From: JAVBKV01 sp031553885
Lineage (GTDB): Bacteria; Bacteroidota; Bacteroidia; Bacteroidales; Azobacteroidaceae
Direction: 5' to 3'
Assembly (NCBI GenBank): GCA_031553885.1
Contig: JAVBKV010000053.1
Location: forward strand, 1-64,000
DNA: 64,000 nucleotides
A model generated the notes under the pieces. That model did not search any database, had not been told where the DNA came from, and worked only from the letters and a program-made list of their open reading frames with translations. This document shows positions 34,969 through 44,178 of the stretch, in pieces. Position 1 is the first letter of the stretch; each line of letters opens with the position of its first letter. Both the position numbers and the translations under genes were made by a program.

Positions 34969-37900
34969 CGGAACAACGATTTAATTTTACGGAACAATCC
35001 TTTGAATGTACGCGACTCTTTTTTATAAATAAGTCCTACACCCTGAGTGGTCCGGGCTGTTTCATAATATTGATTATTCGTCACATTATACACTTTGAGA
35101 ATCACATTTCCGGAACGATTTAATTTATACTGAAGATCAAAATCCCCGGTAAAATTATTCTGACTACCCGTATTGGCTGCATTCCGATAGCCGATATTAC
35201 TGTTAAGCGTAAGGCGGTCGTCAAAAAGACGGGTAGAGACATTCACATCCATTTCCATGTCCGAGAATCCGCCATCGCCGGAATGCAATTCGGTCCCGAT
35301 CGACCAGTTTTCGTTCAACACGCCTGACAACAGGTTATTCAATTGTGAAGTAATGGAAGAAGATGCCAGCGAAGTCCAGATATTAGGCCCTGAATCCTTG
35401 GAGCCATCCGAATTAAGCGGCATAAAAGTCCCAAAAGCCAACAGATAGGCTATTTCTTTGATTCTTATATCATCCGTATACAGGAGTCCGTCAACTTTTC
35501 GCTGTATTTCATCCCTTTCTCCGGGCAGATAAACCCGGTATTTAAGTTCCATTTTATTCAGGTCTCCGGTCACCGTCAGCAAACAATTGACCGGAACTTT
35601 GGTACTGGTAGTCATGATTTCTGTGAAGGTAGGATCCAGCGATGCCAAGTCGGCCCGCAGCGAATAAACCGCCGTCACATCAAATGCCGTTTTCATGGGA
35701 TCTCCTTTAAAAATCAATTTTCCTCCTTCCTGAACCGTAAATGTTTTACGGGTGATATTTTTCAGGGACAACGTGCATTTTCCGTCCTTAATCGTATAAT
35801 CACCCAACAGGTTCATGGCAGAATTATTGAGGTCGTATGAAAAATCGATCAACCCTGTTCCCGAGACCTGAACCGCATCCTTCGTTTCCGGATTGATTAC
35901 GGCCCCCAGCATCAGGTCGGGAGTAACCGACAGGGAAATATTCATTTTCAGGGGCAACGAAAACGAAGCCTGTTGTGGTTTTGACAATTGTACCAACGAG
36001 TCAAGCGCTTCCCCTTCGGAATTGACAAAAGTAATGCTGCTGTATTGGTGAGCTTCGGTGGCCGATTCCGGGATATTAATCATTATTTTCGAATCCCGGC
36101 TGTGCGAAAGCGTTGCATTAAGCACTATATCTTCATCCTTTTTTAAAACATCCAGATGACCCTTTATCCGCAAATTCCCATAGAATAAGCTATCCGTTTG
36201 ATTCGCATTATTGATTACCAGAAAATCATTCAAATCCATTGTCAGGTGAGGATCCAAATGAGTCAGTTGCTTATGGGAAACCGTTCCCCGAATCACTGCG
36301 GTCTGTTGCTTTTCATCACGAATAACAAAGTCTTTGAAATCAATCACTTTCGGCCGGACATAAATCGAATCGGAAATACGGTACAATGTATTCAACATGG
36401 TAACTCCGATGGTGGCGTCCTTTAGAAAAAAGGCACCTTCAAACTGAGGCACCTTCAGGCTTCCTCTGGCTTGTATTTTTGCACCCAACTCACCTTCTAA
36501 TCCATAAAGGGTTCCTGTGGTAAAGGGCTCCAGCCAATCCATCATAATTCCCTTAATATCTGCATCCAGGTATAAAGAATCCCTTTTCGGGGACACAAAT
36601 CCTTTCAATACCGACCCCGGGACTCCGGGATTAGACAGTTCTGCATTGAAAAAGACAGCACTGTGTTCGGAACTCCATCCACTGACCAGATTTAAAGTTC
36701 CTATTTTCTTGTTTTCCAACGTAATATCCCGTACCGTAAACCCTTCCGTCAAAATGAGAGGCGTTGTCAATAGCTGTTTAAGGACTATTTTCCCATTGGC
36801 CTCACCGCCTAACTTTATACCGAGATTAATCGATTCGGCAATCGTTTTTAACTGCAAATGAGCTAATTCCACCGACAAAGTATCCTCCGGAAGTCCGGAA
36901 ACAACACCGTTCAGTTTCAGGTATTCCGAATCCGTATGTGTCAGAGTAAAATTTTCCACGGTATAACGGTTATCTTCCACTGTAAAACGGGAAGGTTGTA
37001 TATGGAAATCGTCTCCATTGACATGAACAGACGTTGGATTTATATGGATTTCCATATCCGGAATGCCTTGCTTTTTGGCAGGAGTAAAACGAACAGCTGC
37101 ATCCACAGATCCTTTTAAGTCCAGTTGGGAAGTGTGGTTATTAAAATCAAGCAAAAAAGAAAGATTTTCATTGATATTTTCCAATTTGAGACGAAGTTGG
37201 GTTGTATCTCCCACTGTTTCATACCATTGATCCGTACCTGCAAGTAAACTCACCCGGCGCTGAATCGTATCTGTTTTCAAATCAAGAAAGGTACCTGATA
37301 AAGGAACTTCTCCCAGATAAAACCGGGGAATGCGAGCCTGCAATTCGAGATTGTGTCCGGAACCTTCATATCTCCCGTGTAACAAAGCAGAATCGGGTAA
37401 AACAAAAGGGAGTTCCAATGCAGAACTTAAATCCCGGGTATTCTGTAAAACCAAATCAAACTGAAACCGATCATCCCAAACCGGTTTTTTCTTTTTTTCA
37501 ACCGGAAATACAGTAGGAAAATAAGCCGATAACGTTTGAGAGAATGATTCCATTAATGTTCCAAATGCAAAATTCCCATCGACTTTAGCCCGAAGGAGCT
37601 CCGAATCGACCGATATTTTTTTCTCAAAACCAGGCGATGACTGAAAATCGATTCTGATCGATTTTTCCCGGAACGTACCTTTCTGAGTAGCAAAAGACAA
37701 ACTATCCAATTGAATGAGTGCCTGCATCGATTCCGGATCAAATCCACGGATATCGGCCCGGAAAGTTGTACTTAAATCTGCTCCGGGAAAAGCAGGTAAA
37801 AGATTCAGGGTATCTAAGCGAAGATGAGGAATACGGGCCTGTATAAGAAGGGATGGATTTTTTTTTCCTAATCCAACTGTTCCGTCGATTCCCAACGACA

Positions 37901-39407
37901 GGTTCGGATCTTCGCTGATCAGGTTAAAAGACAAGCTATCGGCTGCATACGCAATCTTTGCATGAATATCGTGGTACCTATACCGATTGAAATCAAAACG
38001 TTCCACTGCAACATTCCCTTTTGCATTTACAGATCCGGAGGCATTTATCTTTCCCTGAGCATTCAAAGAAAGACTGGCTTGTCCGTAAAGTGAATCGTTC
38101 TGCAAAAGCGTACGTAAATCAAAATCCGTAGCTGCCAGTTGAATATCAAAATGAGATTCTCCTGTATCAACAAGATATCCACCCTCCCCTTTCAGGTCGA
38201 GTTTTCCTGTTTTACTATCTGCATTTACATTCAGTCTCAGGGCCGGAAGAGAGCCGGAAACAATTCCCGTAAGGGTAAGCGCATCCGCCTGAACAGGCAT
38301 TTTATTTTCCTGAGGTTCTTTTCCTGAGAGTAGCCATACCTGCTCCATTCCATAAGCATCTACAAAAAAATGATTGAGATTCAGAGCTAACGGCGAATGT
38401 TTCCAATTATTGAAATCCTTTATTCGGGCATCTGCATCCAGAATGATATGCTTTCCATAGTTAACCTGTAGATGGGAAAGGTTTATTTCCGGAAAGGTTC
38501 CGACAACCTCCCCTCCCAGATGCAACGAGTCCTCTAAAAGAGCCAAAGGAGGATAAAATGCCCGCAGATCGGAAGGGTGCAGGGGAGTAATATCCAACGA
38601 AAAGGAATAAGAAGCCCCTTCCGTAAGTTGGTCGAGTTCCATTCCGGTATAATCCACCCAGGAGTCCCGGATTACAAGTTCCGATTGCGGCAGCCGGACC
38701 AGCGCTTTTTCCACCTGGATCCTTTTATTTTCCGAAGCAAGTTTCACCTGAAGATCTTTCAACTCGAATCCACTCTGTTCTTTGAAAGCCAGCTTACCAA
38801 TATCCACATTCAATTTCTGAATATCAATGGATTTTAGACTGATCTCTGTCTCCAACTCCCGGACATGAATATGATTCGGATCAAATAACGTATCTGCCAG
38901 CACAGGTTCAGAAAAAATATCGTACTGTATATTTCCCCGGTTCAGGGCTATCCGGTCTATTTCTATGACTAATCCTCCCGGTTCTTCCTTTTTCGTAGTA
39001 TCTTCAGAAGAGAAAGCATCGATAAAAAACTGAAAATTGAAAGGAGCATTCAAGCTATCCCGGTTCACCCGGATTGAAAAATCCTCCAACTGCACAGAAC
39101 GAATCAGCAGGCGGTTATTAAGCAATTGCATGAGATCAAAGCCGGCAGAAAGCCGTTGGACATACAGGAGGGTATCTCCTTTGAGGTCGGAAGCAAAAAC
39201 GTCTTCGAGTTGCACCTGGTTAAAAGGCCGAAACTTAAGCTTACCGATATTCAATCGGTTATGAGTTTTTTTCATCACCTCCGTCAAAGCAATATTTTTG
39301 ATATGCTGTTGTACAGGAGGCAACCAGAGTAACAAATAAACCAGCAGCACCAATCCAATGATACTGAAAAAAACAATGAAAAATATTCGCTTAAATCTAT
39401 TTTGCAT
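34965..39407 (-). CDS. tamB: TamB-family translocation/assembly protein
   Basis: The 1,480-residue protein starts MQNRFKRIFFIVFFSIIGLV, an N-terminal membrane anchor. A long run of repeated short beta strands with ISLKSIDIQKLNVDIGKLAF-type AsmA/DUF490 sequence follows. It ends in the TamB C-terminal domain (near 1180-1470, including VPVNCLLTVTGDLNKMELKY and LPGERDEIQRKVDGLLYTDD). TamB-type proteins form a groove across the periplasm thought to carry phospholipids or assist barrel insertion. I chose the ATG at 39407; an earlier in-frame start at 39476 adds 23 residues without a sensible anchor. It is the first gene of the tamB-tamL unit. Confidence 0.9.
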   Translation of the reverse strand: MQNRFKRIFFIVFFSIIGLVLLVYLLLWLPPVQQHIKNIALTEVMKKTHNRLNIGKLKFRPFNQVQLEDVFASDLKGDTLLYVQRLSAGFDLMQLLNNRLLIRSVQLEDFSIRVNRDSLNAPFNFQFFIDAFSSEDTTKKEEPGGLVIEIDRIALNRGNIQYDIFSEPVLADTLFDPNHIHVRELETEISLKSIDIQKLNVDIGKLAFKEQSGFELKDLQVKLASENKRIQVEKALVRLPQSELVIRDSWVDYTGMELDQLTEGASYSFSLDITPLHPSDLRAFYPPLALLEDSLHLGGEVVGTFPEINLSHLQVNYGKHIILDADARIKDFNNWKHSPLALNLNHFFVDAYGMEQVWLLSGKEPQENKMPVQADALTLTGIVSGSLPALRLNVNADSKTGKLDLKGEGGYLVDTGESHFDIQLAATDFDLRTLLQNDSLYGQASLSLNAQGKINASGSVNAKGNVAVERFDFNRYRYHDIHAKIAYAADSLSFNLISEDPNLSLGIDGTVGLGKKNPSLLIQARIPHLRLDTLNLLPAFPGADLSTTFRADIRGFDPESMQALIQLDSLSFATQKGTFREKSIRIDFQSSPGFEKKISVDSELLRAKVDGNFAFGTLMESFSQTLSAYFPTVFPVEKKKKPVWDDRFQFDLVLQNTRDLSSALELPFVLPDSALLHGRYEGSGHNLELQARIPRFYLGEVPLSGTFLDLKTDTIQRRVSLLAGTDQWYETVGDTTQLRLKLENINENLSFLLDFNNHTSQLDLKGSVDAAVRFTPAKKQGIPDMEIHINPTSVHVNGDDFHIQPSRFTVEDNRYTVENFTLTHTDSEYLKLNGVVSGLPEDTLSVELAHLQLKTIAESINLGIKLGGEANGKIVLKQLLTTPLILTEGFTVRDITLENKKIGTLNLVSGWSSEHSAVFFNAELSNPGVPGSVLKGFVSPKRDSLYLDADIKGIMMDWLEPFTTGTLYGLEGELGAKIQARGSLKVPQFEGAFFLKDATIGVTMLNTLYRISDSIYVRPKVIDFKDFVIRDEKQQTAVIRGTVSHKQLTHLDPHLTMDLNDFLVINNANQTDSLFYGNLRIKGHLDVLKKDEDIVLNATLSHSRDSKIMINIPESATEAHQYSSITFVNSEGEALDSLVQLSKPQQASFSLPLKMNISLSVTPDLMLGAVINPETKDAVQVSGTGLIDFSYDLNNSAMNLLGDYTIKDGKCTLSLKNITRKTFTVQEGGKLIFKGDPMKTAFDVTAVYSLRADLASLDPTFTEIMTTSTKVPVNCLLTVTGDLNKMELKYRVYLPGERDEIQRKVDGLLYTDDIRIKEIAYLLAFGTFMPLNSDGSKDSGPNIWTSLASSSITSQLNNLLSGVLNENWSIGTELHSGDGGFSDMEMDVNVSTRLFDDRLTLNSNIGYRNAANTGSQNNFTGDFDLQYKLNRSGNVILKVYNVTNNQYYETARTTQGVGLIYKKESRTFKGLFRKIKSLFR

Positions 39408-39657
39408 AATCAAAAAAGGCTTCCTGCCTTCCGATGATTTTTGACAAATTATAGTGAATGCCAAGAAGTAAACCAAGATTGCTTGAATTTACCAGAGAGC
39501 ATCCTATATTCTGCAAAAATAACTAAATCATTTCAAATTCGATTCCGTATCCACCCTATTTTGTGATTTTATATATGGAAAAGCAACCTACAAAATCCTC
39601 CTGATTAACGATTCTCAATTCAATAACAAAACAACAGGAATTTTGAATTGTTCAATA

Positions 39658-39689
39658 GTTGGAAATCATTCCCTGTTTATTTACCTTTG
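39658..39689 (+). promoter_or_regulatory. Promoter of the small ORF/acetyltransferase unit
   Basis: GTTG (39658-39661) and a perfect -7 box TACCTTTG (39682-39689) are 20 bases apart, giving a start near 39696. The rest of the 39408-39696 gap between divergent tamB and this unit is A/T-rich. On the reverse strand TATTTTTG at 39514-39521 may be the tamB -7 box. I see nothing else there. Confidence 0.5.
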
Positions 39690-39696
39690 TTGCTTA

Positions 39697-39816
39697 ATGA
39701 TAAAAAAACTATTAATTTTCAAACCAAAACCTTTATTATTTTATGGAAATGATTTTACGGGAAAAGTAGTTGAAAATTTTCAAGGAAGCGTCAATCGCCT
39801 GTTTAACAAAATATGA
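39697..39816 (+). CDS. Possible 39-residue ORF coupled to the acetyltransferase
   Basis: An ATG at 39697 opens a 39-codon frame (starting MIKKLLIFKPKPLLFYGNDF, ending FNKI). Its TGA overlaps the acetyltransferase ATG as ATGA. The predicted transcription start lies at or one base before this ATG, so the ORF may be leaderless. No homologue is recognised. It could be a real small protein, a leader peptide that couples translation, or the remnant of a lost gene; the frame stays open upstream to 39523 without a good start. Confidence 0.4.
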   Translation: MIKKLLIFKPKPLLFYGNDFTGKVVENFQGSVNRLFNKI

Positions 39817-40322
39817 ATATAAGAAAAGCAACATTAGACGATGCCCGTGCCATTTGTAATATTTATAATTATTACATTGAGCATACGGCGGTAACATTTG
39901 AGACCACACCTGTTGCGGAATCCGATATGAGGCAACGGATGAGCGAAGTATTTGAATCGGGCTACTCTTTTTATGTGGGTGAAGCCGACGACAAAATCAT
40001 CGGATATTACTACACCCACCGTTGGAACAACCGTTCCGCCTATTCTACCACAGTGGAAGAAAGCATTTATCTGGATAAAGACGAAACGGGGAAAGGCTAT
40101 GGCACACAATTTTTTAAACATCTTTTGGCTCGCATCGATAAAAGTAGAATCCATGTGCTGATTGCCGGCATTAGTATCCCGAATGAAGGAAGTGTCCGGT
40201 TGCATGAAAAATTCGGCTTCAAACAAATATCCCACATGAAAGAAATTGGACGGAAGTTCGACCAATGGCAGGATGTAGGGCACTGGCAACTGACATTCGA
40301 TTCCGAGCTTGAGAAAAGGTAG
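39813..40322 (+). CDS. GNAT acetyltransferase, phosphinothricin/amino-acid N-acetyltransferase type
   Basis: The 169-residue protein is a GNAT enzyme. It has the N-terminal motif IRKATLDDARAICNIYNYYI with TAVTFET, the acetyl-CoA loop DETGKGYGTQFFKHLL (residues 90-105), IPNEGSVRLHEKFGF and the ending VGHWQL. These match the YncA/PAT/MnaT group, which acetylates the amino group of phosphinothricin, methionine sulfone or related amino acids. The true substrate is not known. Its start overlaps the stop of a 39-codon ORF. Confidence 0.88.
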   Translation: MNIRKATLDDARAICNIYNYYIEHTAVTFETTPVAESDMRQRMSEVFESGYSFYVGEADDKIIGYYYTHRWNNRSAYSTTVEESIYLDKDETGKGYGTQFFKHLLARIDKSRIHVLIAGISIPNEGSVRLHEKFGFKQISHMKEIGRKFDQWQDVGHWQLTFDSELEKR

Positions 40323-40385
40323 TAGAATGGCAGATTGCTATATCCTTCAAAATCTATGCATCATAAAAGTGTACATTGAAAACTC

Positions 40386-41264
40386 TTACAGGAAATATTT
40401 TCCTTCGATTTTAACAACTGCATTTCCACCGAACAATACTCTATCTGTTACGGTTTTTAATCTAACAATGTTATAATTGTTAGGTTCTGCATTTTGTTCG
40501 ATAGAAACAGGACTACCATCCCAGAGATTTTGTTTCATCATATAATACCCAAATGCGGAGTTACCTGATCCTGTCGCAGGATCTTCAAGGTAGCCGAATT
40601 TAGGTGCAAATACTCTTGTTCTTGCAATATTATTCACATCAATTACAGATGTTGTAAACACCAGAATAATATCTATTTCATTAGACAGGCAAAATTCTTT
40701 TAATTCTAATTCGTCAGGATGCATTCCAAGCACATTCTCCAAACTGGTTACCGGAACAATCAACGTTCGAAGTCCTGCGTCTATCAATTGAACAGGATAG
40801 TTATTGTTTATCGCATCCATGGAAATATTCAGACTAATAACAATATCATTTAGTTTCGTGGAAATTGCAAGATATTGCGGTTCAGGTGCTGTAATAAATA
40901 CAGCATTAAGCCGTTCAAGTTCATTATAAACTATCAATTCGCCTTTATTAGTAATGATGGTGATTTCTGGCAAAACCTTCAACTTTCCATCATTTTTTAG
41001 CAACTCGTACATACACGCAATTGTACCATGTCCGCAGAATTCAACTTCACACTCTGAAGAATAGTATTTTAACCGAAATGAATTTTCACTCAAAGGAGTA
41101 CAATAAATGACCTCTGAAACAAAACCTTCATGTTCTTTAGCAATAGATAGCATTTCCAGCTCGGAAAGTTGTTGTTCTCTTTTCAGGTAAAGACAAGCTG
41201 CCGGATTTCCGCCCATTTCTGTAGTAGAAAAAGCATTTATTTTTTTATATGCAAATTGTTTCAT
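40386..41264 (-). CDS. PhzF-family isomerase-like protein
   Basis: The 292-residue protein has the PhzF double hot-dog pattern. It starts with KINAFSTTEMGGNPAACLYL. The likely catalytic E51 lies in HEGFVSEVIYC, followed by CEVEFCGHGTIACMYEL in the first half and YLEDPATGSGNSAFGYYM in the second. PhzF proteins isomerise small enol substrates; most family members outside phenazine pathways have no known substrate. The gene is more A/T-rich than its neighbours, which may reflect horizontal gain. A -7 box TATTTTTG at 41300-41307 on the reverse strand gives a short leader. Confidence 0.88.
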   Translation of the reverse strand: MKQFAYKKINAFSTTEMGGNPAACLYLKREQQLSELEMLSIAKEHEGFVSEVIYCTPLSENSFRLKYYSSECEVEFCGHGTIACMYELLKNDGKLKVLPEITIITNKGELIVYNELERLNAVFITAPEPQYLAISTKLNDIVISLNISMDAINNNYPVQLIDAGLRTLIVPVTSLENVLGMHPDELELKEFCLSNEIDIILVFTTSVIDVNNIARTRVFAPKFGYLEDPATGSGNSAFGYYMMKQNLWDGSPVSIEQNAEPNNYNIVRLKTVTDRVLFGGNAVVKIEGKYFL

Positions 41265-41373
41265 TTGAATGGGTTGTATTTAAGGATCGCAATACCTGAC
41301 AAAAATACACATTAAAACTAAATTTTAATTGTATTTATTTTCTTTTATAATGTATAAGTTGATATAATCCCAC

Positions 41374-41381
41374 TATCTTTG
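41374..41381 (+). promoter_or_regulatory. -7 box of the RNase R gene
   Basis: TATCTTTG matches TAnnTTTG and lies 47 bases before the ATG at 41429. The -33 region has no exact TTTG. Confidence 0.4.
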
Positions 41382-41428
41382 TCATTGAGTCTTTTGAAAC
41401 AGTGGAAACATAGAGCAGACCGAAGAAT

Positions 41429-43576
41429 ATGAGCAAAAAAAAACACAAAGAAATGAAATCCGGTAAACGCTTGAAAAAGCAGGAAATGGTCCACCGGATC
41501 ATTAATCTTTTCAACACTTACCCCAAAGAAGTGATGAACTACAAACAGGTCAGTGCTGAAATCGAAGCAACGACCCAGGTCAACAAACTGATTGTTGCCG
41601 ACATCCTGGAAAATCTATTTCTGGAAGACTTCCTGATTGAAGAAAGCCGGGGAAAATACCGACTGAACGGATTGGGTTCTATTGCCGAAGGGTTGTTTGA
41701 AAGGCGATCCAACGGGAAAAACTCGTTTACCCCGGATGGTGGCGGCCAGGCATTGTTTGTTGCCGAACGGAACTCCATGCATGCCATGAACGGAGACCGG
41801 GTTAAAGTGCAAATCCTGGCCAAACGTAAAGGCCGTGAACCGGAAGCCGAAGTGATCGAAATCATACAACGTTCTCAAAACACATTTGTCGGCACATTGG
41901 AAGTCGGCAAAACATTTGCTTTTCTGATCGTGGATAGTAAAGTGCTGGCCAATGATGTTTTTATCCCTCGTGAAAAATTAAAAGGAGGGAAAAGCGGCCA
42001 AAAAGCATTGGTAAGAATACTGGAGTGGCCGGAAAGATCCAAGAACCCCATTGGGGAAGTCGTAGATATCCTGGGAGATGCAGGAGACAATAACACGGAA
42101 ATGCATGCGATTCTGGCCGAGTTCGGGTTACCCTACAAATATCCGGAAAATGTAGAAAAAGCTGCAGAAAAAATTCCGTCGACGATCCCGGATTCAGAAA
42201 TCCGGTCCCGGGAAGATTTCCGGAAAATAACTACTTTTACTATCGACCCAAAGGATGCCAAAGATTTTGATGATGCTCTTTCGTTCCGTAAAATTAAAGA
42301 CGGATTATGGGAAATTGGCGTACATATCGCTGATGTCACCCATTACGTTAAACTCAACGGCATCATTGATAAGGAAGCCGCCAAGCGGGCCACATCCGTC
42401 TACCTGGTCGACCGGACCATCCCGATGTTACCGGAACGCCTGTGTAACGAACTTTGCTCCCTCCGTCCGAATGAGGATAAGCTTTGCTTCTCTGCCATTT
42501 TCGAAATGAATGAACAAGCCGAGGTCAGGAATTACCGAATTATGCGCACCATTATCAATTCTGACCGTCGCTTTACTTACGAAGAAGCTCAGGAAGTCAT
42601 TGAAACAGGCAAAGGTGATTTCTATGAAGAAATCGGGGTTCTGGACAAACTGGCAAAAAAGTTGCGTGAAAAGCGTTTTAGCGCAGGAGCCATTAATTTC
42701 GACCGCTACGAAGTAAAATTTGAAATCGATGAAAATGGCAAACCACTCCGGGTTTATTTCAAAGAAGCCAAGGATTCCAATAAACTCATTGAAGAATTCA
42801 TGCTACTGGCAAACCGGATAGTTGCAGAATCCATAGGTAAGGTGCCGAAAGGGAAAAAAGCGAAGTCGTTTGTTTATCGGATTCATGACCTTCCGGATCC
42901 GGGAAAAATGGAAAATTTTGCCGAATTTATCCGCCGTTTCGGATACAAATTGAAAACAACAGGATCCCATACGGATCTATCAAAAGGAATCAACCAACTA
43001 CTCGACCGGGTTCAGGGTCAAAAAGAGCAGAACCTGATCGAAACAGTGGCTGTCCGGGCTATGGCCAAAGCACAATATTCAACCCAGAATATCGGTCATT
43101 ACGGCCTGGCATTCGATTATTACACCCATTTCACTTCTCCTATCCGGCGTTATCCGGACATGATGGTTCACCGCTTACTGGAGCGTTACCTGTCCGGAGG
43201 CCGCTCCGTCCCTGAAGCTCCTCTGGAAGAGGAATGCAAGCACTCTTCAGCAATGGAAAACATAGCTGCCAATGCTGAACGAGCATCCATCAAATACAAA
43301 CAGGTCGAATTTATGGCTGATAAACTGGGAATGGTATTCGATGGCGTTATCTCGGGGGTCACAGAATGGGGTCTGTATGTTGAACTGAATGAAAACAAAT
43401 GCGAAGGTATGGTACCCATCCGGGATTTAGACGATGATTATTACGAATTTGACGATAAGAGTTATTGCCTGACCGGGCGGAGAAACAAACGTCAATACCG
43501 GCTGGGAGATCCCATTCTTATTAAGGTTGTCAGGGCAAACCTGGAACGAAAACAACTGGATTTTGCTTTAATTTAA
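41429..43576 (+). CDS. rnr: Ribonuclease R
   Basis: The 715-residue protein has a lysine-rich N-terminus and a winged-helix region (about 20-80). Cold-shock domains follow (about 90-230). The RNB catalytic domain carries the magnesium aspartates in TIDPKDAKDFDDALSF (from about residue 270), with ERLCNELCSLRPNEDKLCFS and AQYSTQNIGHYGLAFDYYTHFTSPIRRYPD-type segments. An S1 domain ends the protein (about 640-710, GVISGVTEWGLYVELNENKC). It is a processive 3'-to-5' exoribonuclease that degrades structured RNA. It is monocistronic, with a hairpin terminator after it. Confidence 0.95.
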   Translation: MSKKKHKEMKSGKRLKKQEMVHRIINLFNTYPKEVMNYKQVSAEIEATTQVNKLIVADILENLFLEDFLIEESRGKYRLNGLGSIAEGLFERRSNGKNSFTPDGGGQALFVAERNSMHAMNGDRVKVQILAKRKGREPEAEVIEIIQRSQNTFVGTLEVGKTFAFLIVDSKVLANDVFIPREKLKGGKSGQKALVRILEWPERSKNPIGEVVDILGDAGDNNTEMHAILAEFGLPYKYPENVEKAAEKIPSTIPDSEIRSREDFRKITTFTIDPKDAKDFDDALSFRKIKDGLWEIGVHIADVTHYVKLNGIIDKEAAKRATSVYLVDRTIPMLPERLCNELCSLRPNEDKLCFSAIFEMNEQAEVRNYRIMRTIINSDRRFTYEEAQEVIETGKGDFYEEIGVLDKLAKKLREKRFSAGAINFDRYEVKFEIDENGKPLRVYFKEAKDSNKLIEEFMLLANRIVAESIGKVPKGKKAKSFVYRIHDLPDPGKMENFAEFIRRFGYKLKTTGSHTDLSKGINQLLDRVQGQKEQNLIETVAVRAMAKAQYSTQNIGHYGLAFDYYTHFTSPIRRYPDMMVHRLLERYLSGGRSVPEAPLEEECKHSSAMENIAANAERASIKYKQVEFMADKLGMVFDGVISGVTEWGLYVELNENKCEGMVPIRDLDDDYYEFDDKSYCLTGRRNKRQYRLGDPILIKVVRANLERKQLDFALI

Positions 43577-43597
43577 AAATACGTATTATCTGATTAT

Positions 43598-43628
43598 AGT
43601 GGCTTGTAAAAACAAACAAGTCACTTTA
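43598..43628 (+). terminator. Hairpin terminator after RNase R
   Basis: AGTGGCTTGT (43598-43607) pairs with ACAAGTCACT (43616-43625) with one mismatch and an 8-base loop, 21 bases after the stop. The tail is short (ttata). Confidence 0.6.
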
Positions 43629-43641
43629 TATTGATATACCC

Positions 43642-43750
43642 CTATCAAACAACCAAATATAATTATTGCGGCTATACGTTCCTATCTAAAAAGGATAAAA
43701 ACATACTTACTTCTTATACATTTGGGCTTAAATGGTATAATGTTTGATAG
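43642..43750. repeat. Spaced 10-bp inverted repeat upstream of the TRL-like gene
   Basis: CTATCAAACA (43642-43651) is the exact reverse complement of TGTTTGATAG (43741-43750), 89 bases apart. The pairing could close a structured leader or mark regulator sites. A TACATTTA (43775-43782), near the -7 consensus, follows it. Confidence 0.5.
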
Positions 43751-43811
43751 TAAAATGCAGGTGTAAATTTTATTTACATTTATTTCATTTACTATTTAAA
43801 TTTTATTTTTT

Positions 43812-44126
43812 ATGAGAAAAGTTTTATTTTCTTTTGGAGCCGCAGCTATGCTGTTGCTTTCCAGTTGTGCTGGAGTACAATCTCCGGTTATGGGTATGTT
43901 GTATACAGACGTTAAAGCTCCGGTTACTGCAACATCTAATTCCGGTTCTTCTAAAGTAGGAACAGCTAAAGCAGGTTCTATATTAGGTTTAGTTGCAACA
44001 GGAGATGCCAGCATCCAAACTGCTGCTCAGTCTGCAGGAATCACTAAGATTCACCACGTGGACCATCACTCAAACAGCATTTTGGGTATCATCAGTTCAT
44101 ACACAATTACTGTTTATGGTGAATAA
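43812..44126 (+). CDS. TRL-like lipoprotein
   Basis: The 104-residue protein has a lipoprotein signal (lipobox LSSC, C19) and the TRL-like family pattern: GVQSPVMGMLYTDVKAPVTA, then KVGTAKAGSILGLVATGDAS, AAQSAGITKIHHVDHHSNSI and LGIISSYTITVYGE. Members are small envelope lipoproteins of unknown function. A strong hairpin with T-rich tail follows and separates it from an unknown exported protein gene. Confidence 0.88.
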   Translation: MRKVLFSFGAAAMLLLSSCAGVQSPVMGMLYTDVKAPVTATSNSGSSKVGTAKAGSILGLVATGDASIQTAAQSAGITKIHHVDHHSNSILGIISSYTITVYGE

Positions 44127-44141
44127 AAACAAAACAAGAGG

Positions 44142-44172
44142 GGAAGGTAAACAACCTTCCTTTCTTTCTTTT
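44142..44172 (+). terminator. Terminator or attenuator between TRL-like gene and next gene
   Basis: GGAAGG (44142-44147) pairs with CCTTCC (44155-44160) with a 7-base loop, followed by a T-rich tract (44161-44172). The next ATG is only seven bases beyond this tract. Confidence 0.7.
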
Positions 44173-44178
44173 CAACGC

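Noticed and set aside
39697..39816. Reading the YGNDFTG stretch of the small ORF as a four-carbon acid sugar kinase remnant
   Set aside because: Only a handful of residues resemble that family's YGDDFTG motif; the surrounding sequence does not support it.
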